Part shown: positions 7,182 through 14,709 of the stretch, in pieces
Layout of the letters: every line of letters begins with the position of its first letter
Position numbering within the stretch: the first letter of the stretch is position 1
From: JBBCJM01 sp037190175
GTDB taxonomy: Bacteria; Pseudomonadota; Alphaproteobacteria; Rhodobacterales; Rhodobacteraceae
Length of the DNA: 27,635 bases
Direction: 5' to 3'
Assembly: GCA_037190175.1 (NCBI GenBank)
Contig: JBBCJM010000248.1
Span: 1 to 27,635 of the forward strand
Notes under the pieces: model-generated
What the model was told of the DNA's origin: nothing
What the model saw: the letters and a program-made list of their open reading frames with translations, nothing else
Databases searched by the model: none
Made by a program: the position numbers and the translations under genes

Positions 7182-8879
7182 TCACTTCACCAGATAGGGG
7201 CGGCCGCGCCGGCCGGTGGCGGGGCGCGGGTCGTCGCCCACCGGAAAGTCGCCCATCAGCATGGGCTGCATCCCCTGATTGCGCAGGTTCTGCAGGAACT
7301 GGCCGAACCCTTTCAGGTCGGTCAGCCGCGGCGCCTCGGTCAGCCGGCGGAAGCCGCGGGGCGACAATTCGTCCACGATGGTCTGCAAGGGTTCCATCGG
7401 GTTTTCCACGAAATCCGCCAGGGTCCAGATCCGCACCCGCGCCTTGGTCCAGACGCTGCGCAGCACGCCCAGATGATCCGCCTCGATCTTCTGCAACAGC
7501 GCGGCCTGCCGGCGGATGTCGCCGAAATTGGCGTTGGACTTGAACAAGGGCACCGCCCAGGCGCCGGAGATCACGCTGATCGTGGCGTTCGCGTCGCCCG
7601 CCATGAACCAGCCCAGCGCCTGGTTGTCGGCCGGGCCGAACTGGAAGCACTGCCGCTCGCCCCGGGTGTTCCAGATCAGGTTGGTCAGGAAGCTCTTCGG
7701 GTTGTAGTCGCGCAGGGCCGCGCTGTCGCTGAGGCAACCGTTGTAGATCGCCTCGCCCCCGGCGAACTGCACCCGGTCGGGCGCGAAGAGGTGGCCGTGG
7801 ACGCGCATCCCCGTCACCCGGCCCAGCCAGGCCTCGTAATCCTCGAACAGCTCCGAAAACCCCTCGAACACCGAATAGGGCGCGGCGGTGCGGCCGTTCT
7901 CGCGGTTCTCCACCGGATAGCGGCTTTGCATGTAGAGGCCCGGGCGGCCGTTCAGCCGCCGCTCCACGGCCTTGGAGAACAGCCTGTCGATCTTGCCCGG
8001 GTTGGGCTCGGCCGCCGGCTGGCCCTTGCCCTCCTCGGTCAGGAACACGCGGTAGAGCTTGTCGGCATGGGGCCAGATCTTGCGGGCCACGAAGCAGTCC
8101 GACCGGCGGAGGAGCTGCAGGTGATCGTCATAGAAGATATGCGGCTTGCCCTGGAAGTCGAACTTGGACAGCGTCAGCGAGCGGCTTTCCACGCTGGTGG
8201 CGAACTGGCGCACCAGGGTCTGGAAATAGCTTTCATCGGGGATCCAGACGTGTCGGAAATAGCGGTCCCAGCCGGGGCGGCGCGGGTCTTCCAGGATGGC
8301 CGAGAGGGTGCGGCGGGTCAGGCACCACCACTGGCTGCCCAGATGCGGCTCCAGCCCTGCGGGGATGCGGCGGTGCAGCCCCAGCCGCCGCTGCACGCCC
8401 ACGTACCAGTCGAAAAGCTTGCGGTGCCGCCGCCACGAGAAGGGGAAGCGCAAAGTGAAGCGTTCCAGGTTCAGCCCGCCCACGGTCCAGCCCACGTCCT
8501 GGGTGGTCACGCTCTCGATGAAGTCGGTGGCGGGCCGTTCGTCCAGATAGGCGCGCAACTCCTCCACCGGCCGCAGCGGCAGGCAGGAGCCGGAGGCGAG
8601 GTAGACGTGCCGCACCCCGGGAAACTCGGCCAGCATCACCCGGGCGGCCTCCAGCGTGGCGGCGACCAGCCCCCAGGTGCCCCATTCGCAGGGATGCCGG
8701 CCGCAGAACCGCACCTCGGCCACATCGGCCAGGTCGGCCTTGAAGCGGGCGAAGGCGCGCGGGCGCACCCGGCTGTCGACATGGATCACCACGGGGCAGC
8801 CGCGTGCGGCCCAGTGCCGGGCCACCTGCGCCGCGCGGTCCAGCGCGGTGTGGCACAGCATCAGGAACCCCACGGTCAT
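7182..8879 (-). CDS. Branching-type (core-2/I) glycosyltransferase with DUF5928-like C-terminus
   Basis: 565 aa. The N-terminal 290 residues match the Branch/GT14 family (beta-1,6-N-acetylglucosaminyltransferase type): an initial GFLMLCHTALDRAAQVARHW, HVDSRVRP, then YLASGSCLPLRP, the counterpart of the family's S-G-x-D-Y-P-L motif, GSQWWCLTRRTL and IPDESYFQTLV. The C-terminal half, with YPVENRENGR and SFLTNLIWNTRG, looks like the DUF5928 domain that accompanies this enzyme in Rhodobacteraceae; its role is not known to me. No membrane segment is apparent. The ATG overlaps the upstream glycosyltransferase stop by 4 nt (ATGA). Donor and acceptor sugars cannot be read from sequence. Confidence 0.82.
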   Translation of the reverse strand: MTVGFLMLCHTALDRAAQVARHWAARGCPVVIHVDSRVRPRAFARFKADLADVAEVRFCGRHPCEWGTWGLVAATLEAARVMLAEFPGVRHVYLASGSCLPLRPVEELRAYLDERPATDFIESVTTQDVGWTVGGLNLERFTLRFPFSWRRHRKLFDWYVGVQRRLGLHRRIPAGLEPHLGSQWWCLTRRTLSAILEDPRRPGWDRYFRHVWIPDESYFQTLVRQFATSVESRSLTLSKFDFQGKPHIFYDDHLQLLRRSDCFVARKIWPHADKLYRVFLTEEGKGQPAAEPNPGKIDRLFSKAVERRLNGRPGLYMQSRYPVENRENGRTAAPYSVFEGFSELFEDYEAWLGRVTGMRVHGHLFAPDRVQFAGGEAIYNGCLSDSAALRDYNPKSFLTNLIWNTRGERQCFQFGPADNQALGWFMAGDANATISVISGAWAVPLFKSNANFGDIRRQAALLQKIEADHLGVLRSVWTKARVRIWTLADFVENPMEPLQTIVDELSPRGFRRLTEAPRLTDLKGFGQFLQNLRNQGMQPMLMGDFPVGDDPRPATGRRGRPYLVK

Positions 8880-9886
8880 GCCCAGTTCCCCTTGGACATC
8901 AGCCCGAGGATCTCGAGCTGGCGCCAGTTGATGTATTTCTCGCTCCATTTGCACCAGAGATCGGGCTGGCTGTCCATCGCCGCGCGATAGGCCCGGTATT
9001 CCGTGCTGTCGCGATAGTGCTCGCCGCGCCGCATCTCCTCCTCGGCCTTGGCGCCGAAGGTGTCGAGGAACTTGGCGTGCAGAAGGATGCCGCTGGCCTT
9101 CTCGCCCCCCAGTGTGTCGTGCACCTGGTTCAGGCCGCGCGGCAGCACCATGTGGGTCGAGCTGACATAGGCATAGCCCCGCTGCCAGCGCACCAGCGGC
9201 ACCTTGTTCAGCGCCGGGGCCAGCTTCGGCGTGTCGGGGAAGAACATCCGCGCCCGCGGCCCGCCCTGGATCCAGAGGTTGCCGTAGCGGTGGTTGATGG
9301 TGATCGAATAGTTGCCGGCGTCGAACCACTGGGCGATCTCGAACGGGTCCTGCCCCTCGCGATAGGGCTGCGCGCCGATCGCGCCCTTGGGGTACATGTC
9401 CAGGAGCATGGCCGAGAAGGAACGGATGCCCGACGAATCCAGCCAGTCGGTCAGCGCCCGGATCGGCCGCGTCTCGCAGAACGGATAGACGAAGAACTCG
9501 TCCACATCCACGGTCAGGCACCAGCGCCCGTGCCCGAACCGGCGGTGCAGCGCGGTCAGCCAGTCCATCCCGAAACGGGCGGACTTGTAGCTGGCCGGGG
9601 TGGACCAGACCGAGACATCGGGCTGCTCGGCCAGATATTCGCGCGAGCCGTCGTCGGAATCGTTGTCCACCACCAGGAAGTGGTCGATCCCCAGGTCGCG
9701 GTAATAGCGCAGGAAATACGGCAGCCGCACCCGTTCGTTGCGCATGGTGACGAAGGCCAGGATCGCCTCGCCCCGGATGGCGCGGGTGCGGTCGCTGACC
9801 AGCGCCAGCTCGCGCCGCTTCCACGCCGCGCGCAGCAGCAGACGCCTGCGCCGGAGCCGCAACCGATAGGATTCGACTACGCCCAC
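8876..9886 (-). CDS. Glycosyltransferase family 2-like protein (Glyco_tranf_2_4 type), copy A
   Basis: 336 aa. After a basic N-terminus, AILAFVTMRNERVRLPYFL starts a nucleotide-sugar-binding fold; VVDNDSDDGS follows and the metal-binding D-x-D appears in LTVDVDEFFVYP (about residue 120). This layout fits the GT2/GT92-like Glyco_tranf_2_4 group. The protein is a clear paralogue of the product of 10193-11215. Start: GTG at 9886 with AAGGGG about 7 nt upstream; no ATG is available near the N-terminus. It overlaps the downstream branching-type gene by 4 nt and is the first gene of that sub-operon, behind a 306-nt gap holding two inverted repeats. Sugar specificity unknown. Confidence 0.85.
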   Translation of the reverse strand: MGVVESYRLRLRRRRLLLRAAWKRRELALVSDRTRAIRGEAILAFVTMRNERVRLPYFLRYYRDLGIDHFLVVDNDSDDGSREYLAEQPDVSVWSTPASYKSARFGMDWLTALHRRFGHGRWCLTVDVDEFFVYPFCETRPIRALTDWLDSSGIRSFSAMLLDMYPKGAIGAQPYREGQDPFEIAQWFDAGNYSITINHRYGNLWIQGGPRARMFFPDTPKLAPALNKVPLVRWQRGYAYVSSTHMVLPRGLNQVHDTLGGEKASGILLHAKFLDTFGAKAEEEMRRGEHYRDSTEYRAYRAAMDSQPDLWCKWSEKYINWRQLEILGLMSKGNWA

Positions 9887-9901
9887 GCAAACGCCCCTTC
9901 G

Positions 9902-9921
9902 CCGCAGGTGCAGACCTGCGG
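9902..9921 (-). promoter_or_regulatory. 8-bp perfect inverted repeat upstream of glycosyltransferase A
   Basis: CCGCAGGT (9902-9909) and ACCTGCGG (9914-9921) are exact reverse complements around a 4-nt GCAG spacer. The element lies 16-35 nt upstream of the GTG start and next to the AAGGGG ribosome site, so it could be an operator or a leader hairpin that affects translation. No known regulator is recognised. Confidence 0.4.
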
Positions 9922-10070
9922 GTCATTCCTGGACCAGAGCCCTTGCGATTTGGTTGCCACTGACTGCCCTGTTTTCCCCCGGGGAAGGTAACCTCTTGCG
10001 GTGCACAGGTAAACACAGATGACCGATCCGGACCGGACCAGTCAGAATGTCGCCCGCGCAACATGGAGCA

Positions 10071-10187
10071 GGATCGGTTCAGGTGGAGCCGCTGCCACCG
10101 GAACCGCCGGATGAAGTCTCGTAACTCCCTCCCCCTCGTGGGGAGGGGAGGCATCTTTCCTGCCGGCGATTCTGCCTGAACCGATCC
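10071..10187. repeat. Nested inverted-repeat element after glycosyltransferase B
   Basis: The outer arms GGATCGGTTCAGG (10071-10083) and CCTGAACCGATCC (10175-10187) are a perfect 13-bp inverted repeat. Inside are CGCCGG (10105-10110) with CCGGCG (10163-10168), and a central hairpin CCCTCCCC (10127-10134) with GGGGAGGG (10140-10147). The whole 117 nt could fold into one long stem-loop. It begins 5 nt after the stop of the leftward gene at 10193. It may be a small palindromic repeat or MITE-like sequence, or a 3' mRNA structure ending the galU transcript; no T-run follows, so a classic intrinsic terminator is not supported. Confidence 0.6.
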
Positions 10188-10192
10188 CGCCG

Positions 10193-11215
10193 CTAGATCC
10201 ATCCCCCCCGCGACATCAGGCCGCGCGCCTCCAGACCGCGCCAGCCGGGCAGGCGGGCGGAGTGCGGGGTCCAGAGGTCGGGGTCGGCGATCAGGCCGGC
10301 GTAATAGTCGTCGTAAAGCGCGCTGTTGGCGAAATGCTCGCCCCGGCCGCGTTCCTCGGCCGATTTCTGCACCACCTCGTCGAGGAACTTGGTGTGCAGA
10401 AGGATGCCCGAAGGCGCCTCGCCCCCGTCGCCTTCCCAGACGGCGTTCAGCCGGCGCGGCAGGATCTGGTGGGTGGAGTTCACGTAGACGAAGCGGCGGT
10501 TCCAGCGCACCAGCGGCAGCTTGTTCAGCGTGGGCGCGCGGCGGGGATCGGCGGCGAAGAAGCGCCGCGCCCGCACGCCGCCCTGGATCCACAGGTTGCC
10601 CAGCGGCGCCTGCTCGCGCAGCATCAGGTTGCCGGCGTCGAACCAGCACAGCGTGGCGAAGGGGTCCGCCGGGTCCGCCGCCTGTTCCGACAGCCGCCCC
10701 CGGGGATAGAGGTCCAGCATCATCGCCGGATAGGCGGGCTGGTCGTGCTCGTCCAGCCAGCCGGTCAGCGCCCGCAGGTCGCGGGTCTGCCAATAGGGAT
10801 AGACCAGGATCTCGTCGGCATCCACGGTCAGGCACCAGTGGCCGTGCCCGTGGCGGATCATCAGCCAGGTCAGCCAGTCCACCCCGAAACGCGAGCGGCG
10901 ATAGCTGGCCGCGGTGGACCATAGCGAGACATCCGGCTCGCCCGCCAGCATCGCGGCGGTGGCGTCGCTGCTGGCGTTGTCCACCATCAGGAAATGCGCC
11001 ACCCCCAGCCGGCGATAATGCGCCAGCCAGTAGGGCAGCCGCGCGGCCTCGTTGCGGACCGTGGCGAAGCACAGGATGTCGCCCGGGCGGATCGCCGCGG
11101 TGCGGTCGGCCGCCGGGGCCAGTTGCCGCCGCCGCCGCAGGGCGCGCCAGAGCAGGCGCCGCCGCCGCCAGCGCAGGCGGTAGGCGGTCCAGAGCCCCGC
11201 GGCCCGGCCGCTCAC
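10193..11215 (-). CDS. Glycosyltransferase family 2-like protein (Glyco_tranf_2_4 type), copy B
   Basis: 340 aa paralogue of copy A. Matching landmarks: ILCFATVRNEAARLPYWL, LMVDNASSDAT, the D-x-D in LTVDADEILVYPYW, GNLWIQGGVRARRFF, and the ending EARGLMSRGGWI, which mirrors copy A's EILGLMSKGNWA. By eye the two are more than half identical, which points to a tandem duplication followed by divergence. The GTG at 11215 overlaps the galU TGA by 4 nt (GTGA) with no separate ribosome site, so translation is probably coupled to galU. An upstream-extended reading of this frame is just the galU antiframe. Sugar and acceptor unknown; coupling to galU suggests, but does not show, UDP-glucose use. Confidence 0.85.
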   Translation of the reverse strand: MSGRAAGLWTAYRLRWRRRRLLWRALRRRRQLAPAADRTAAIRPGDILCFATVRNEAARLPYWLAHYRRLGVAHFLMVDNASSDATAAMLAGEPDVSLWSTAASYRRSRFGVDWLTWLMIRHGHGHWCLTVDADEILVYPYWQTRDLRALTGWLDEHDQPAYPAMMLDLYPRGRLSEQAADPADPFATLCWFDAGNLMLREQAPLGNLWIQGGVRARRFFAADPRRAPTLNKLPLVRWNRRFVYVNSTHQILPRRLNAVWEGDGGEAPSGILLHTKFLDEVVQKSAEERGRGEHFANSALYDDYYAGLIADPDLWTPHSARLPGWRGLEARGLMSRGGWI

Positions 11216-12111
11216 TGCGCGGCGCGGCTTTGCGCCATCATGTCGAGCAGATAGGCCGAGAATTCGTCGCGCAGCTCGTCGCGCGCCAGGCCGAAGGCGA
11301 CGGTGGCCTGCAGGAACCCGGCCTTGGAGCCGCAGTCGTACCGCTGCCCGCGGAAGCGGAAGCCGAAGACCTGGTCGGGTTTCTTCGCCTCTTCCGAGAT
11401 CGCGTCGGTCAGCTGGATCTCGCCGCCCGCGCCCTGCTTCATCCGGTTGAGGTTCGACAGCACCCGGGGCGTCAGGATGTAGCGGCCGATGACGGCGAGG
11501 TTCGAGGGCGCGTCCTCGGACTTCGGCTTTTCCACCATGCCCTTCACCTGCACGATCGAGCCCAGGTCCTCGGCCACGTCCAGCACGCCATAGGCCGAGG
11601 TGCGCGCGGGCGGCACCTCCATCGCGGCGACCATGTTGCCGCCGGTCTGCTCGTAGGCCTCGACCATCTGTTGCAGGCAGGGCTTGTCGGCGGCGATCAC
11701 GTCGTCGGGCAGCAGCACCGCGAAGGGTTCGTTGCCGATCAGCCGGCGGGCGCACCAGACCGCGTGCCCCAGCCCCAGCGGCCGGTTCTGGCGGACATAG
11801 GCGATGGCGCCCGAGTCCATGTTGGTTTCCTTGAGCGCGTCCAGCAGCTGCTCCTTGCCCGACCGGCGCAGCGCCGCCTCCAGCTCGGGGGCGTTGTCGA
11901 AATAGTCCTCCAGCGCCGACTTGCCGCGCGAGGTGACGAAGATGAACTCCTTGATCCCGGCCGCCCGCGCCTCGTCGATGGCGTACTGGATCAGCGGGCG
12001 GTCCACCAGGGTCATGATCTCCTTGGGGATCGACTTGGTGGCAGGCAGGAACCGGGTTCCGAGGCCAGCCACGGGGAACACCGCCTTGAGGACCTTCTTC
12101 GTCTTTCGCAT
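11212..12111 (-). CDS. galU: UTP--glucose-1-phosphate uridylyltransferase
   Basis: 299 aa. Makes UDP-glucose from UTP and glucose 1-phosphate, the donor for glycans and precursor of UDP-galactose and UDP-glucuronate. The nucleotide-binding signature GLGTRFLPATKSIPKE is near the N-terminus, followed by LVDRPLIQYAIDEA, LGLGHAVWCA, LLPDDVI, VEKPKSEDAPSN and GEIQLTDAI, all standard for GalU. I place the start at ATG 12111, with GGAG 8 nt upstream, rather than the in-frame GTG at 12120. It leads a transcript that continues by a 4-nt overlap into a glycosyltransferase gene. A palindrome TCACAATTGTGA lies about 115 nt upstream and may be a control site. Confidence 0.95.
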   Translation of the reverse strand: MRKTKKVLKAVFPVAGLGTRFLPATKSIPKEIMTLVDRPLIQYAIDEARAAGIKEFIFVTSRGKSALEDYFDNAPELEAALRRSGKEQLLDALKETNMDSGAIAYVRQNRPLGLGHAVWCARRLIGNEPFAVLLPDDVIAADKPCLQQMVEAYEQTGGNMVAAMEVPPARTSAYGVLDVAEDLGSIVQVKGMVEKPKSEDAPSNLAVIGRYILTPRVLSNLNRMKQGAGGEIQLTDAISEEAKKPDQVFGFRFRGQRYDCGSKAGFLQATVAFGLARDELRDEFSAYLLDMMAQSRAAQ

Positions 12112-12198
12112 ACCGCTCACTCCGCCTGGCGCTGCCTGCCGCGCCCCATTGCCCGCCGATGCGGCCCTACACCCGCCCGGCGGTCACGATGGCTTGAT

Positions 12199-12237
12199 TC
12201 ACAACTGTCCGACGCCACTTTGAGATCACAATTGTGA
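12199..12237 (-). promoter_or_regulatory. Palindromic operator candidate upstream of galU
   Basis: A perfect 12-bp palindrome TCACAATTGTGA occupies 12226-12237. A related sequence TCACAACTGTCC (9 of 12 positions the same) starts 27 nt away at 12199. Both lie in the 175-nt gap between galU and cysQ, 88-127 nt before the galU ATG, and are AT-richer than the surroundings. Two related sites in a promoter region suggest dimeric regulator binding. The regulator is not identified. Confidence 0.4.
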
Positions 12238-12286
12238 CGGGGGCAAGGCCGAGCCCGCAAAGCCGGCGTAATGCCGCGGATTGTCG

Positions 12287-13078
12287 TCAGATCAGCACCA
12301 CACCGGGGGCCAGCGCCACGAAATGCGGGTTGTCCCAGCCGGGCTTGCCGTAGGTCAGCGGCCGGCGGTCGTCCATCCGCAGCACCTGCCCGCCGGCCGC
12401 GCGCAGCACCGCATCGCCCGCGGCGGTGTCCCATTCCATGGTGCGGCCCAGCCGGGGGTAGAGGTCGGCCTCGCCGGTGGCGACCAGGCAGAACTTCAGG
12501 CTGGAGCCCGCGCTCTTCGCATCCGCCACGCGGTAGCGGGCGATCCAGTCGTCGGTCGCCGCGTCGCGGTGGGATTTGGAGGCCACCACCATCAGCGCGG
12601 CATTGTCGGGCGCGGGGTTGACGCGGATCGGGCGCAGCGGGCCGGGGGTGGGGCCGAAGGGCCCGGCCTCCTCCACCGCGCCCCCCGTCGCCGGGGTCCA
12701 GAACAGCCGGCCCTTGGCCGGGGCATAGACCACGCCGAAGCGGGGCGCGCCCTTCTCGACATAGGCGATGTTCACCGTGAAGTCGCCGCGGCGCTGCACG
12801 AATTCCTTGGTGCCGTCCAGCGGATCGACGATCAGGAAGGTGCTGGCGCGGAGCGCGTGGCTGTCCGCCTGTTCCTCGGTGATCAGCGGCAGGTCGGGGA
12901 AGGCGCCGCGCAGCCCGGCGCTGATCGCCGCGTCGGCGGCCTCGTCGGCCTCGGTCACCGGCGAGGCGTCGGATTTCGACCGCACCGCGAAGTCGGGCCC
13001 CTCGTAGACCTGCATGATCCGCGCCCCGGCGTCGAGCGCGAGCCCGCGCATCCGCGCCACCAATGCGTGGTGATCCAT
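12287..13078 (-). CDS. cysQ: 3'(2'),5'-bisphosphate nucleotidase (CysQ-like, inositol monophosphatase family)
   Basis: 263 aa. Expected to hydrolyse PAP (3'-phosphoadenosine 5'-phosphate) to AMP, removing the by-product of PAPS-using enzymes. Metal-binding motifs of the Mg-dependent, Li-sensitive phosphatase family are intact: EE at 68-69 (LITEEQAD), DPLDGT at 85-90, and WDTAAGDAVLRAAGG near the C-terminus. The KEFVQRRGDFTVNIA context after DPLDGT is typical of CysQ rather than of SuhB or HisN. The ATG at 13078 has a strong GGAGGAGGT a few nt upstream. It lies just upstream of galU on the same strand, 175 nt apart. PAP made by the nearby sulfotransferase would be a natural substrate (inference). 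Confidence 0.88.
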   Translation of the reverse strand: MDHHALVARMRGLALDAGARIMQVYEGPDFAVRSKSDASPVTEADEAADAAISAGLRGAFPDLPLITEEQADSHALRASTFLIVDPLDGTKEFVQRRGDFTVNIAYVEKGAPRFGVVYAPAKGRLFWTPATGGAVEEAGPFGPTPGPLRPIRVNPAPDNAALMVVASKSHRDAATDDWIARYRVADAKSAGSSLKFCLVATGEADLYPRLGRTMEWDTAAGDAVLRAAGGQVLRMDDRRPLTYGKPGWDNPHFVALAPGVVLI

Positions 13079-13222
13079 CCACACCTCCTCCGCCGCGGCG
13101 ACCCGCGGCGTTGCCAAATCGCCCGTCGATCCATATCGTTGCGCGCAAGGGATCGGCAAGCAGTCCCGTGTCAGGCTGCGCCGTCCCGGCACGGCGGGGC
13201 GGCAGCAGGCAAGGTCAGGCGG

Positions 13223-14044
13223 ATGTTCCAGCAGCGCGCCCCGAAGTCCTCGATGCAGTCGGCCTTCGCGCTGGCCGAACTGGTGTTCCACGCCGCCGTC
13301 CGCCATGTGCGCAAGTCGCACGGCAATGCGGTGATCGGGCTGCTGCTGAACATCCTGCAGACCGTGGTGCTGATCGTCGTCTTCTACATCCTGTTCGAGC
13401 TCATCGGGCTGCGCGGCTCGGCGGTGCGGGGCGACTTCGTGCTCTACCTGATGTCGGGCATCTTCCTGTTCATGACCCATATCAAGGCGATGGGCGCGGT
13501 GGCGGCGGCCGAGGGGCCGACCTCGGCGATGATGAAGCATTCGCCGATGAACACCGCGGTCTCGATCGCCTCGGCCGCGCTCTCGGCGCTCTACCTGCAA
13601 TTCATCTCGGCCGCGGTGGTGCTGTTCATCTATCACGCCGCGGTCACGCCCATCTCGATCCACGATCCGGTGGGGGCCATGGCGATGTTCCTGCTGGCCT
13701 GGGCCTCGGGCGTCTCGCTGGGCATGGTGATGATGGCGCTGCGGCCCTGGCTGCCCGAGGCGACCCCGCTGATCACCCAGGTCTACCAGCGGATGAACAT
13801 GGTGTTTTCGGGAAAGATGTTCCTGGCCAATACCATGCCGGGCTACCTGCGCCCGTTCTTCGACTGGAACCCGCTGTTCCACATCATCGACCAGACGCGG
13901 GGGTTCCTGTTCCTCAACTACAATCCGCATTATACCTCGATCACCTATCCGCTGGTGATGACCGGGGTCTTCTTCGTGATCGGGATGATGGCCGAGTTCT
14001 ATACCCGCAAGCACGCCTCGGCCAGCTGGGGGGCGGGCCGGTGA
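13223..14044 (+). CDS. ABC-2 type polysaccharide-export permease-like protein
   Basis: 273 aa membrane protein with about six hydrophobic segments: LLLNILQTVVLIVVFYILFEL, FVLYLMSGIFLFM, ALSALYLQFISAAVVLFIY, MAMFLLAWASGVSLGMVMM, a segment after PWLPEATP, and VMTGVFFVIGMM. The N-terminal amphipathic part and the PLFHIIDQTRGFLFLNYNP region near 220 resemble KpsM/Wzm-type permeases for capsule or O-antigen export. No ATPase partner (KpsT/Wzt type) lies within the window, which is unusual for an ABC-2 system. AAGG lies about 8 nt before the ATG. The stop overlaps the GTG of the SH3 gene (GTGA). Transport of a polysaccharide is inferred from family only. Confidence 0.78.
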   Translation: MFQQRAPKSSMQSAFALAELVFHAAVRHVRKSHGNAVIGLLLNILQTVVLIVVFYILFELIGLRGSAVRGDFVLYLMSGIFLFMTHIKAMGAVAAAEGPTSAMMKHSPMNTAVSIASAALSALYLQFISAAVVLFIYHAAVTPISIHDPVGAMAMFLLAWASGVSLGMVMMALRPWLPEATPLITQVYQRMNMVFSGKMFLANTMPGYLRPFFDWNPLFHIIDQTRGFLFLNYNPHYTSITYPLVMTGVFFVIGMMAEFYTRKHASASWGAGR

Positions 14045-14661
14045 TCCGGGCGCTGGCCCTTTGCGCCCTGCTGGCCCTGCCCGCCGCGGCGCAGGAGCTT
14101 CCGGCGCTCTACGACGTGACCGGGGTGGCGGCGGGCGACGTGCTGAACGTGCGGCAAGGCCCCTCGGCCGCCGAGCCCGTGGTCGCCACCCTGCCGCCGG
14201 GCGCGCGGGGGGTGGAGGTCGTGGCGCTGTCCCCGGAGGGCGGCTGGGGCCTGGTGAACGCGGGCGAGGTCGCGGGCTGGGTCTCGATGCGCTTCATGGC
14301 CGCCGCCGGCGGGCCGGGGTGGGAGACGCTGGCCACCCCGCTGACCTGCCTGGGCACCGAGCCCTTCTGGTCCGCCCGGCTGGGCGAGCCGCCGGGCACC
14401 ATGCTGCTGCAGACCCCCGACCATCCGGTGGCGGCGATGGGGATCGGCTGGTCGGCCCCGGTCGCCGGGCGGATGGGAATGCTGGGCGTCTCGCTGGCCT
14501 CCGGCACCGCCGGCGGCTTTGCGGTGATCCGCGCGGAAAGCTGCTCGGACGGGATGAGCGAGCGCCATTTCGGCCTGGCGGCCGAGTTCTTCCTGGACGG
14601 CCTCTTCCCCGGCGAGACGGAGCCGCTGGGCCTCTCGGGCTGCTGCACCATGGCGCGCTGA
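14041..14661 (+). CDS. Secreted SH3-domain protein with a COG3650-like C-terminal domain
   Basis: 206 aa. A short signal peptide (MIRALALCALLALPAAA, cut before QE) directs it to the periplasm. Residues about 32-86 form a bacterial SH3 domain: LNVRQGPSAAEPVVATLPPG, then WGLVNAGEVAGWVSMRFM. The second part starts at TCLGTEPFWSARLG (103-116), a pattern like COG3650 domains in which a Cys precedes G-T-E-P-F-W; ligand unknown. Two Cys near the C-terminus (SGCC) may form disulfides. The GTG start overlaps the permease stop by 4 nt, so the two are made together. It may bind cell wall or glycan next to the permease, which is a guess from SH3 biology. Confidence 0.8.
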   Translation: MIRALALCALLALPAAAQELPALYDVTGVAAGDVLNVRQGPSAAEPVVATLPPGARGVEVVALSPEGGWGLVNAGEVAGWVSMRFMAAAGGPGWETLATPLTCLGTEPFWSARLGEPPGTMLLQTPDHPVAAMGIGWSAPVAGRMGMLGVSLASGTAGGFAVIRAESCSDGMSERHFGLAAEFFLDGLFPGETEPLGLSGCCTMAR

Positions 14662-14709
14662 CGGCGGCCCCTTGCCGGCAATTCAACCCAAAATCACGGA
14701 CCCGTGACG

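Larger units (their letters stand above)
9887..10192. other. 306-nt intergenic gap between the two glycosyltransferase genes
   Basis: No credible coding sequence. It holds the 8-bp inverted repeat at 9902-9921 and the 117-nt nested inverted-repeat element at 10071-10187. The part in between (9922-10070) is less GC-rich than the surroundings, for example around 9950-10020, and should contain the promoter for the leftward glycosyltransferase A operon, but I could not identify convincing -35 and -10 boxes. Confidence 0.6.

Noticed and set aside
5886..8990. Long plus-strand open frame opposite the sulfotransferase and glycosyltransferase genes
   Set aside because: Composition is typical of an antisense shadow, and it crosses two real genes with strong motifs.
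13139..13148. TTGCGCGCAA palindrome between cysQ and the ABC-2 permease
   Set aside because: Ten-base self-complementary C/G-rich words are expected by chance here and no second copy was seen.
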